Shown in pieces: positions 1-5,337 of a DNA stretch of 5,337 nt. This stretch comes from an uncultured Prevotella sp. (GTDB lineage: Bacteria; Bacteroidota; Bacteroidia; Bacteroidales; Bacteroidaceae). Location: positions 1 through 5,337 of the forward strand of contig CALZMK010000139.1 of NCBI GenBank assembly GCA_945788545.1, in the 5' to 3' direction. Under the pieces are notes generated by a model. The model was not told the DNA's origin. It did no database searches and saw only the letters and a program-made list of their open reading frames with translations. Position numbers and translations under genes: made by a program. Within the stretch, counting starts at the first letter, position 1; each line of letters opens with the position of its first letter.

Positions 1-694
1 TAACCGCCTCGCGATATTTCTCCATCAACCACACCTTTTGCTCGGCAATAGTCATAGTGCTGTTGTCGAGCTCTATGGCGTCGGGGGCTTTGCGGAGTGG
101 CGATACTTCACGATGGGAGTCGATATAGTCGCGTTCCTCCACATTCTTGAGGATGTCGTCGAAGTCGGCTGGCATTCCCTTGGCTTGCAGTTCGTCGTAA
201 CGACGCTGGGCACGTACTTGCGGAGATGCTGTGACAAATATTTTCAGTTCGGCATCAGGGAACACAGTCGTACCGATGTCACGACCGTCCATAACAATGC
301 CCTTGTCCTTGCCCATCGCCTGTTGCTGCTCTACCATTGCCGAACGAACGAATGGCAGGGCTGCCACCTTGCTCACCCTTGACGACACTTCCATAGAACG
401 GATTTTCTTCTCGACAACCTCACCATTAAGACATGCATCGGGGCGACCCGTTGTGGTGTTAAGGGTGAAACTGACATTCACCTTGCCCTCGGACATTGCC
501 GCCTCAAGTGCGGCGGAATCCACCTCTCCCTCGGCATTAAACAATGAGGAGCGAAGGGCAAAAAGGGTGACGCAACGATACATTGCTCCTGTATCTACAT
601 ATATATATCCTAACTCACGAGCCAAGTCCTTTGCCATCGTACTCTTACCACATGACGAGAATCCGTCGATGGCTATTGTAATTTTCTTTTCCAT
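1..694 (-). CDS. cmk: Cytidylate kinase (CMP/dCMP kinase), C-terminus cut by window edge
   Basis: Cytosolic enzyme that transfers phosphate from ATP to CMP or dCMP, feeding CTP/dCTP synthesis. Reading leftward from the ATG at 694-692 gives 231 open codons (to base 2) with no stop. Bacterial Cmk proteins are about 220-230 residues long, so only a few residues should be missing. Visible motifs: Walker A P-loop GFSSCGKST (residues 11-19), the NMP-binding signature VDTGAMYR (33-40), the hallmark DGRDIGT (136-142) followed by the strand [13 protein letters not shown] (145-157), and an Arg-rich lid segment with Q163-R164-R165 and later E187-R188-D189. The P-loop has FSSC where E. coli-type enzymes have PAAS; I believe this form is usual in Bacteroidota, but that is from memory. 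The gene begins 8 bp after the porQ stop with no terminator between them, so it is probably co-transcribed with porQ. Identification is firm. Confidence 0.96.
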   Translation of the reverse strand, partial: MEKKITIAIDGFSSCGKSTMAKDLARELGYIYVDTGAMYRCVTLFALRSSLFNAEGEVDSAALEAAMSEGKVNVSFTLNTTTGRPDACLNGEVVEKKIRSMEVSSRVSKVAALPFVRSAMVEQQQAMGKDKGIVMDGRDIGTTVFPDAELKIFVTASPQVRAQRRYDELQAKGMPADFDDILKNVEERDYIDSHREVSPLRKAPDAIELDNSTMTIAEQKVWLMEKYREAV

Positions 695-702
695 AATATT
701 CT

Positions 703-1647
703 TTATAATGTATATGTGATATTTATTATCAATGAAGATGCCGAGACATGATATTTGCCATAAGCTAACTGGAGTTTAAACCGCTCCAACTGCAAACCGC
801 CACCAAAGGACAAGCCTGCTCCATGACTCGACTCCGTCTCTCCGTCGGATATCTTCATCTCATCGGAACGACGAGGATTAAGACCGCCTCCAATCCATAT
901 ATTGTCGGCAAGGAACGCCTCGGCACCAAAGACGAGATGGTTGACAAACTTGTCATCCCAATCGTGAAGCCTTGTCATAGTGACGGAGAAACGCAACGGC
1001 GACTCTCCCAAGCGCTTCGACACGCCCAACTGCAAATCAAAGGGCAATTTCTCGAAGTCATCCTCATAGGCCTTCAACTGACCTCCAAGGTTACGTGCCA
1101 CTGCCGACACCGAAAGACCGAGTTCGGGATTCAGGTAATTAAGTCCCAGGTCAACTGCCATACCTATAGAGTTGAAGCCCGCAAGGGACGACGACACAAA
1201 CTTGGCAGTGACACCACCAGCAATCTTGTTGCTCAAGGCATAGGTGAACGTTCCGCCCACGGCAATGTCCTTTGCCGAAACCTTACCGATAACTTCGTTC
1301 TCAGCAGTGGTTTGCTTCATCGATCCATAATCCACATACTGCGCCTCGACCGCCCAGGTAGCTCGCTGACGGAGAGCCTTGACAAACGATGCACTTGCCA
1401 CCTTCACCCCCTCCATATATGTCATATAGTTGAGGTTGAGCGAGCGATCGCTAACATTGCTCACCAACGCCGGATTATGGAATACCATCGTCGGATCATC
1501 ATCGTCGATGGTGATGTTATCTCCACCTAAGGCTGCCGCATGGGCACTCACCGGCAAACGGAGGAAATTATATACAGTTTCGCTCTCTTGGGCCCTTATT
1601 TCGTAAGAAAATAGGACAAAAAAGGCAAGAATTACATTTTTTTTCAT
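703..1647 (-). CDS. porQ: Type IX secretion system protein PorQ (outer-membrane beta-barrel)
   Basis: Predicted 314-residue outer-membrane protein of the PorV/PorQ group. In the T9SS of Bacteroidota, PorQ works with PorU, PorV and PorZ in the cell-surface attachment complex that processes and anchors secreted proteins (family knowledge). Seen in the sequence: a signal peptide (MKKN, hydrophobic core 5-15, likely cleavage after A19); the characteristic N-terminal block [15 protein letters not shown] (28-42), then an Asp-rich turn (48-51) and NPAL (58-61); repeated alternating strands such as [12 protein letters not shown] (70-81); the conserved [19 protein letters not shown] (186-204) and SKRL (210-213); and a C-terminal beta strand ending ITYTL, suited to outer-membrane insertion. 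The only well-placed start is the ATG at 1647, right after the divergent promoter region. It is followed by cmk 8 bp downstream. The length fits the family. A generic FadL-like barrel is the alternative, but the paired N-terminal and LPFD motifs favour PorQ. Confidence 0.9.
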   Translation of the reverse strand: MKKNVILAFFVLFSYEIRAQESETVYNFLRLPVSAHAAALGGDNITIDDDDPTMVFHNPALVSNVSDRSLNLNYMTYMEGVKVASASFVKALRQRATWAVEAQYVDYGSMKQTTAENEVIGKVSAKDIAVGGTFTYALSNKIAGGVTAKFVSSSLAGFNSIGMAVDLGLNYLNPELGLSVSAVARNLGGQLKAYEDDFEKLPFDLQLGVSKRLGESPLRFSVTMTRLHDWDDKFVNHLVFGAEAFLADNIWIGGGLNPRRSDEMKISDGETESSHGAGLSFGGGLQLERFKLQLAYGKYHVSASSLIINITYTL

Positions 1648-1668
1648 CTATTTTTGAGAATTTGTGTG

Positions 1669-1676
1669 CAAAGATA
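1669..1676 (-). promoter_or_regulatory. Putative -7 promoter element of porQ-cmk
   Basis: Read on the minus strand this is TATCTTTG, an exact match to the Bacteroidota -7 consensus TAnnTTTG used by the primary sigma factor (established for Bacteroides and Flavobacterium). It ends 21 bp before the porQ ATG, implying a very short leader. No convincing TTG/TTTG -33 box is seen 19-21 bp upstream, so this rests on one element. Confidence 0.5.
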
Positions 1677-1698
1677 CTAATTTTTAAAATATCTGAGC

Positions 1699-1706
1699 TA
1701 TATTTG
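1699..1706 (+). promoter_or_regulatory. Putative -7 promoter element of the tonB operon
   Basis: TATATTTG on the plus strand matches the Bacteroidota TAnnTTTG -7 consensus. Transcription would start near 1711-1713, giving a leader of roughly 57-59 nt before the tonB ATG at 1770. The nearest upstream TTTG (1661-1664) is too far away for a normal -33 box, so the -33 contact is weak or absent. It lies back-to-back with the porQ -7 box, 22 bp away. Confidence 0.45.
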
Positions 1707-1712
1707 TAGCGA

Positions 1713-1756
1713 AAATCCGCACTCTACTAAAAAAAGAACGTAAAAAAGGCGGATTT
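1713..1756 (+). repeat. Inverted repeat in the tonB leader (8-bp arms)
   Basis: AAATCCGC (1713-1720) and GCGGATTT (1749-1756) are perfect 8-bp inverted repeats separated by 28 A-rich bases. If transcription starts at about 1711-1713, the left arm sits at the extreme 5' end of the mRNA and the right arm ends 13 nt before the tonB ATG. The RNA could therefore fold into a closed leader hairpin next to the ribosome-loading region. The pairing is seen directly; any regulatory role is inferred. Confidence 0.4.
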
Positions 1757-1769
1757 ATTGCATAAAAAG

Positions 1770-2486
1770 ATGGAAATTAAGAAAAATAAAAAGGCCGATC
1801 TCGAAGAAGGAAGAGTGACGCGACTGCTCATGGCACTCGTGTTTATCCTCTCGACGATATTGGTGGCTCTCGAATATAACACTGGAGGGGGTGAGGACGC
1901 CGATCTCGACGACGAACTGCTCGACGAGGTGACTCGCGAGGTGGAGATGATGCCCATCACCCAACAGGAAGAACGCATTGCCCTTGCACCGAAGAAAAAG
2001 CAGGAGGCCACACCACAAAAGATTAATGTGGTGGATGAGGAGATTCCGCCAACAGCGGAGGAACTCAACAAGGCAGATGGCGACGCTAAGGGTGAGGACA
2101 ACGCCCCTGAAGCCACTAAGGACACAGAGGCGGAATTTGCTCCTGCACAAACCGACCTCGGCGACAATCCGTTTAACTTCCATACTGTGGAGGACTTGCC
2201 AAAGTTTCCTGGCGGTGCGGTGGAACTGATGAAATGGCTCACCAAAAACCTGCGCTATCCATCGGATGCCCAGCGCAAGAAGAAGGAGGGCAAGGTGGTG
2301 GTGCAGTTTATCGTCAACAAGGACGGTACGATGTCCGACCTCAAGGTGGTGAAGAGCGCACAATATGCCTCGCTCGACAGGGAGGCTCTGAGAGTGATGA
2401 GAAAAATGCCAAAATGGACACCGGGAGTGCAAAACGACAAGCCATGCAGGACGATGGTGTGCATTCCGGTGGTGTTCAAGTTGTAG
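1770..2486 (+). CDS. tonB: TonB-family energy transducer
   Basis: Inner-membrane-anchored periplasmic protein of 238 residues that passes proton-motive-force energy from ExbB/ExbD to TonB-dependent outer-membrane transporters (family knowledge). I start at the ATG at 1770, not the in-frame TTG at 1758, because it yields MEIKKNKKADLE, the N-terminus typical of Bacteroidales TonB. A single membrane segment covers about residues 18-35. A charged linker rich in Glu, Asp, Ala and Lys runs from 37 to 145; it has scattered prolines but none of the regular Glu-Pro/Lys-Pro repeats of E. coli TonB. The TonB C-terminal domain occupies 146-238: FPGG (146-149), LRYPSDAQ (161-168), GKVVVQFIVNKDG (174-186), a helix LDREALRVMRKMPKW, and a final strand VCIPVVFKL. 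No exbB or exbD gene lies in the window, so it must use partners encoded elsewhere. The stop codon lies inside a large palindrome. Confidence 0.92.
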   Translation: MEIKKNKKADLEEGRVTRLLMALVFILSTILVALEYNTGGGEDADLDDELLDEVTREVEMMPITQQEERIALAPKKKQEATPQKINVVDEEIPPTAEELNKADGDAKGEDNAPEATKDTEAEFAPAQTDLGDNPFNFHTVEDLPKFPGGAVELMKWLTKNLRYPSDAQRKKKEGKVVVQFIVNKDGTMSDLKVVKSAQYASLDREALRVMRKMPKWTPGVQNDKPCRTMVCIPVVFKL

Positions 2487-2502
2487 CGCGCTACAACTTG
2501 AA
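2475..2502. repeat. Perfect 28-bp palindrome over the tonB stop codon
   Basis: Bases 2475-2502 equal their own reverse complement: arms of 14 bp meet between 2488 and 2489. As RNA this makes a 12-bp stem (2475-2486 with 2491-2502) capped by the loop CGCG (2487-2490). The left arm encodes the last three tonB codons (Phe-Lys-Leu) plus the TAG stop, which ends exactly at the loop. It is followed by A/T-rich sequence but not by a clean T-run, so it is not a textbook intrinsic terminator. It could act as a weak terminator, an RNA-processing or stability element, or a binding site for a dimeric protein. The palindrome is certain; the role is not. Confidence 0.9.
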
Positions 2503-2516
2503 TTAAAGAATTCAAG
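2497..2516 (+). repeat. Second hairpin overlapping the palindrome's right arm
   Basis: CTTGAATT (2497-2504) and AATTCAAG (2509-2516) are perfect 8-bp inverted repeats around the 4-base loop AAAG. The left arm shares bases 2497-2502 with the right arm of the 28-bp palindrome, so the two RNA hairpins cannot form together. This arrangement resembles an attenuator, but the second stem is A/T-rich and weaker, so regulation is only a suggestion. Confidence 0.5.
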
Positions 2517-2532
2517 AATTAAAAAATTAAAG
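2501..2532 (+). repeat. Short tandem repeat, four 8-bp units (AATTAAAG-like)
   Basis: Four consecutive octamers fill the tonB-prenyl synthase gap: AATTAAAG (2501-2508), AATTCAAG (2509-2516), AATTAAAA (2517-2524), AATTAAAG (2525-2532). A degraded fifth unit follows. Each differs from the first by at most one base. The tract ends shortly before the ATG at 2542 and supplies an unstructured, A-rich translation-initiation region of the kind Bacteroidota use instead of a strong Shine-Dalgarno sequence. Confidence 0.6.
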
Positions 2533-2541
2533 AATAAAGAT

Positions 2542-3516
2542 ATGAAAACATCAGATGAACTGTACGAGAAGGTGAATGCCTTTATCGACAAATTGCCCTA
2601 CAACCGCGAACCGAAATCGCTGTATGAACCAATTAAGTATGTGCTGTCGCTCGGCGGAAAACGCATACGCCCAGTGCTCATGCTGCTTGGATATAACCTG
2701 TGGAAGGATGACCCCGAGAGAATCCTTATGCCTGCCGTAGCTGTGGAGACATATCACAACTATACCCTCCTACACGACGACCTCATGGACAACGCCGACA
2801 AGCGACGCGGACATGACACCGTACACAAGAAATGGGACCCGAACACTGCAATCCTGTCGGGCGATTCTATGCTTGTTGTGGCCTATCAGCGATTGGCTAC
2901 AGTGGAGCAGGCAAAACTCAAACCGGTGCTTGAACTATTCACCGAGACGGCTCTTGAAATCGGTGAGGGACAGCAATTCGATATGGACTTCGAAAACCGC
3001 AACGACGTGACCGAGGATGAATATATCGAGATGATACGTCTCAAGACAAGTGTACTGCTTGCTTGTGCACTCAAGATTGGTGCTATCCTTGCCAATGCTC
3101 CAGTGTCGGACGCAGAGGCATTGTATAAGTTTGGCGAACAGATTGGACTCGCCTTCCAATTGCAGGATGACCTGCTCGACGTGTATGGCGACCCCAAGGT
3201 GTTCGGCAAGGAAATCGGTGGCGACATCATGTGCAACAAGAAGACATACATGCTTATCAATGCCTTCAACCGTGCCAATGATGCCCAGCGCAAGGAATTG
3301 CAGAAATGGTGCAGCGGTGAGAAGTTTGACCGCAAGGAAAAAGTGGCTGCCGTAACACGCCTGTACGACGAAATCGGTATTCGTCAACTCTGTGAAGCCA
3401 AGATTGAGCACTACTTCGAGGAGGGCAAGAAATGGCTCGACAAAGTGGCTGTGGCCGAGGAGCGCAAGGCCGAACTGCGTGCCTACACCAATCAAATGAT
3501 GAAGCGCGAGAATTGA
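2542..3516 (+). CDS. Trans-isoprenyl diphosphate synthase (polyprenyl synthetase family)
   Basis: Cytosolic 324-residue all-helical enzyme that condenses isopentenyl diphosphate with an allylic diphosphate, making prenyl chains for quinones or lipid carriers. Diagnostic motifs are all present: GGKRIRP (38-44, substrate binding), first aspartate-rich motif DDLMD (79-83) followed by R88-R89, GEGQ (141-144), K168-T169, Q206, second aspartate-rich motif DDLLD (209-213), and FGKEIGGDI (221-229). The Asp residues bind the magnesium-diphosphate. Tyr74, five residues before the first motif, is bulky. In this family an aromatic residue there usually stops elongation early, so a short-chain product (C15-C20) is more likely than a long quinone side chain. 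This is inference, and I therefore give no symbol such as ispA. The gene is 18 bp upstream of the TatD gene and probably shares its transcript. Confidence 0.94.
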   Translation: MKTSDELYEKVNAFIDKLPYNREPKSLYEPIKYVLSLGGKRIRPVLMLLGYNLWKDDPERILMPAVAVETYHNYTLLHDDLMDNADKRRGHDTVHKKWDPNTAILSGDSMLVVAYQRLATVEQAKLKPVLELFTETALEIGEGQQFDMDFENRNDVTEDEYIEMIRLKTSVLLACALKIGAILANAPVSDAEALYKFGEQIGLAFQLQDDLLDVYGDPKVFGKEIGGDIMCNKKTYMLINAFNRANDAQRKELQKWCSGEKFDRKEKVAAVTRLYDEIGIRQLCEAKIEHYFEEGKKWLDKVAVAEERKAELRAYTNQMMKREN

Positions 3517-3534
3517 TGAACAAATACAAGTAAT

Positions 3535-4311
3535 ATGGGATTTATTGACTCTCATGCACATATTGATGGTGAGGAATTCGACCTCGACCGCGACGAGATG
3601 ATTGCCCGTGCCCGTGAAGCGGGGGCTGAGGCAATACTTGTGCCTGCCATAAACATGGAGGGATTGGACAAGTTGCGCTCAGTGGTGAAGACATATCCTG
3701 GTTTTGCCTACGCCATGATCGGTCTTCACCCAGAGGATGTGCGTCCCAACTGGCGCGAGGTGGTTGACGAGATGCGACGCATACAGATGGAGGCGCCCAA
3801 GGAGTTTATCGCAATAGGAGAGGTGGGGCTCGACTTCTACTGGAGCCGTGAATATGAACATGAGCAGACTAAATGTTTTGAGGAACATGTGAGATGGGCA
3901 ATCGAAGCCCAATTGCCGCTTATGATACACTGCCGCAAGGCGCAAAACGAGATGGTGGCTATACTCAAGAAATACCGGGGCCAACTATGCGGTGGTGTGT
4001 TCCATTGCTTTGCCGGCAATGAGAAGGAGGCAGCCGAGCTGCTTGCCTTCGACGGATTCCTCATCGGTGTGGGCGGTGTGCTCACATTCAAGAAATCCCA
4101 TCTGCCCGAAGTACTTCACTCCATTCCCCTCGATCGCCTCGTATGCGAAACCGACGCACCATACATGGCTCCCGTGCCAATGCGCGGCAAGCGCAACGAG
4201 AGTGCGTTTATACCATACATCATAGAGCGCATGGCAGAGGCTTACGGCACCACTGCCGACGAGGTGGCACGACGCACCACTGCAAATGTAAGAAAACTGT
4301 TTAATATATGA
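3535..4311 (+). CDS. TatD-family metal-dependent hydrolase (YcfH-like)
   Basis: 258-residue cytosolic TIM-barrel enzyme of the amidohydrolase superfamily. Family members are divalent-metal DNases or D-aminoacyl-tRNA deacylase-like enzymes; the substrate of this copy cannot be read from sequence. All expected metal ligands are visible: H7 and H9 in DSHAH, E96 in GEVGLDFYW (95-103), H132 in MIHCRKA, H157 in VFHCFAG, and D207 in CETDAPYMAP (204-213). The GEVGLDFYW form and the compact length are closer to the YcfH branch than to E. coli TatD itself, so I leave the symbol blank. It begins 18 bp after the prenyl synthase. Its TGA stop overlaps the ATG of the following protease by 4 bp (ATGA), which suggests translational coupling. 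It has no relation to Tat protein export despite the family name. Confidence 0.94.
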   Translation: MGFIDSHAHIDGEEFDLDRDEMIARAREAGAEAILVPAINMEGLDKLRSVVKTYPGFAYAMIGLHPEDVRPNWREVVDEMRRIQMEAPKEFIAIGEVGLDFYWSREYEHEQTKCFEEHVRWAIEAQLPLMIHCRKAQNEMVAILKKYRGQLCGGVFHCFAGNEKEAAELLAFDGFLIGVGGVLTFKKSHLPEVLHSIPLDRLVCETDAPYMAPVPMRGKRNESAFIPYIIERMAEAYGTTADEVARRTTANVRKLFNI

Positions 4312-5337
4312 AAAGAATTGCTTTCCTTTTATTAGCAGCCATAATGGCATCCCACGGCATGTCAGCCCCAGCGCGTGGAGGATGGAAAAACATTGTCCTC
4401 GATGATGGTTCTATTGTCAAGGTCAAACTCGTTGGCGATGAGTTTTGCCATTACTATATCACTGAGGATGGAAGGGCTATCGGGGATATTCCACAAAGAA
4501 TAAGTAAAAATCGAAGTCATGTAAGGAAAGCCAACACCCGTAGCACATCAAGCGATCCCATCGCCACACCAGGCAAGAAGAAACAGCTCGTCTTATTGAT
4601 GGAATTTGCCGACAAAACCTTTATGGGTGGCGATGCCTACAACCACTGGAATGCCGCCCTCAACACTGGCAAACTGATCCAAACCAAGGAGCACGGGTCG
4701 CTACACCAGTATTTCATCGACCAAAGCCACGGTATCTTTGATGTTGACTTCGACATATATGGACCGTTTACCGCCGAATACGGATATGAGCATTATGGCA
4801 AGAATGGCAATAACGGTTTCGACAAGATACCAGGCGACCTCGTTGTCGAGGGATTAAAGGCCATCGAGGGTAAGGTCAACCTGAGTGACTACGACTGGGA
4901 CGGCGACGGCAATGTAGAACAGGTGGTGGTGATATATGCCTCGGCGGGCGAGAATGACTCATCAGTACAGAATTATGGTTATGACAACCCTGCCAATCTT
5001 ATCTGGCCGCATCAGTATTATCTCGAATATGCAACAACCGACAAGAAGAATTATACTTACGAGGGGATCAGCGTGAGCTCCTATTGCATACTCAATCATG
5101 AGTTTCGTGGCGAAATAGATGGTTTTGGCACATTTGCCCATGAATACAGCCATTGCCTCGGACTGCCCGATTTCTATCAGACGGCCGGTAGTCCACACGG
5201 TAAGGACAACTTCGGCAATTACGACTCTTTGGCCAAGGGCTGTTTTAACGGAGATTCATGGTGTCCTGCCAACTATACCGCCTTCGAGAAATATTCCTTG
5301 GGGTGGTATGAACCACTGACACTCACAGAACCCACTA
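4308..5337 (+). CDS. Secreted M6-family (InhA-like) zinc metalloprotease, 3' end beyond window
   Basis: 343 codons are visible from the ATG at 4308, with no stop before the edge. The N-terminus is a signal peptide (MKR, hydrophobic 4-14, likely cleavage after A20). A propeptide-like region follows, containing IVLDDGSIVKVKLVGDEF and HYYITEDGRA (29-57). The catalytic domain opens with LVLLMEFAD (94-102) and carries a calcium-site-like DYDWDGDGN (194-202). The active site is HEYSHCLGLPDFY (278-290), matching the M6 pattern HExxHxxGxxD: zinc ligands H278, H282 and probably D288, general base E279. A typical M6 tail NGDSWCPANYTAFEKYSLGW follows. The segment that should form the Met-turn reads YDSLAKG (305-311), with Leu308 where family members usually have Met. 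The missing C-terminus would show whether it carries a T9SS sorting domain. It overlaps the tatD-like gene by 4 bp. Confidence 0.9.
   Translation, partial: MKRIAFLLLAAIMASHGMSAPARGGWKNIVLDDGSIVKVKLVGDEFCHYYITEDGRAIGDIPQRISKNRSHVRKANTRSTSSDPIATPGKKKQLVLLMEFADKTFMGGDAYNHWNAALNTGKLIQTKEHGSLHQYFIDQSHGIFDVDFDIYGPFTAEYGYEHYGKNGNNGFDKIPGDLVVEGLKAIEGKVNLSDYDWDGDGNVEQVVVIYASAGENDSSVQNYGYDNPANLIWPHQYYLEYATTDKKNYTYEGISVSSYCILNHEFRGEIDGFGTFAHEYSHCLGLPDFYQTAGSPHGKDNFGNYDSLAKGCFNGDSWCPANYTAFEKYSLGWYEPLTLTEPT

Noticed and set aside
38..719. Two plus-strand open frames opposite cmk
   Set aside because: The minus strand here encodes a full set of Cmk motifs, and the plus-strand translations resemble no known protein.
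823..1530. 235-codon open frame on the plus strand, antisense to porQ
   Set aside because: It has no recognisable domain or hydrophobic pattern, and it lies wholly inside the well-supported porQ gene; it is a codon-bias shadow.
1637..1644. Run of eight T (A8 in the porQ start codons) as a phase-variation tract
   Set aside because: It encodes the Lys-Lys-Asn of a signal peptide, where A-runs are common; eight bases alone is weak evidence for slippage switching.
1661..1672. TTTG-tgtg-CAAA inverted repeat next to the porQ promoter box
   Set aside because: The arms are only 4 bp and partly overlap the -7 consensus itself; this is easily chance in A/T-rich DNA.
1758..1760. TTG as the tonB start
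   Set aside because: The ATG at 1770 gives the typical Bacteroidales TonB N-terminus; the four extra residues add nothing recognisable.
2475..2532. CRISPR-like or mobile-element origin for the palindrome and octamer repeats
   Set aside because: There are no spacer-repeat alternation, no transposase, and no target duplication; the units are short direct repeats in a gene spacer.
1755..2591. 278-codon open frame on the minus strand across tonB
   Set aside because: It is His/Leu/Cys-rich low-quality protein antisense to a clear TonB gene and runs through the palindrome and spacer; it has no family features.
1..5337. A previously undescribed defence, mobile or biosynthetic system
   Set aside because: All six genes belong to well-known families and no unexplained gene-sized gap remains; the longest non-coding stretch is 122 bp.

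Overview
The window looks like chromosomal DNA from a Bacteroidota bacterium, most likely a Prevotella-like member of the Bacteroidales. Three things point that way: a PorQ-type protein of the type IX secretion system (T9SS), a TonB with the Bacteroidales N-terminal signature (MEIKKNKKADLE), and promoter-like boxes matching the Bacteroidota -7 consensus TAnnTTTG. The genus is inferred from overall protein style and was not confirmed by any search.

Layout: two divergent transcription units leave a 122-bp intergenic region (1648-1769). Leftward run porQ (1647-703) and, 8 bp further on, cmk (694 to beyond the left edge; 231 codons visible and probably almost complete). Rightward runs a tight series: tonB-family energy transducer (1770-2486), a trans-isoprenyl diphosphate synthase (2542-3516), a TatD-family metal-dependent hydrolase (3535-4311), and a secreted M6-family zinc metalloprotease (4308 to beyond the right edge) whose ATG overlaps the tatD stop codon. 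Gaps are 55, 18 and -4 bp, so a single operon is plausible. A strong perfect palindrome at the end of tonB may partly separate tonB from the rest.

Functionally the window mixes envelope and export functions (PorQ, TonB, M6 protease, and isoprenoid precursors for quinones or lipid carriers) with housekeeping (CMP kinase, TatD nuclease/deacylase-like enzyme). There is no tRNA, rRNA, CRISPR array, insertion sequence or phage gene. I do not see a clearly new biological system. The most unusual items are the 28-bp palindrome folded over the tonB stop codon, with a mutually exclusive second hairpin and an 8-mer repeat behind it; the back-to-back promoter boxes and 5'-leader inverted repeat between porQ and tonB; and a leucine where M6 proteases normally carry the Met-turn methionine.
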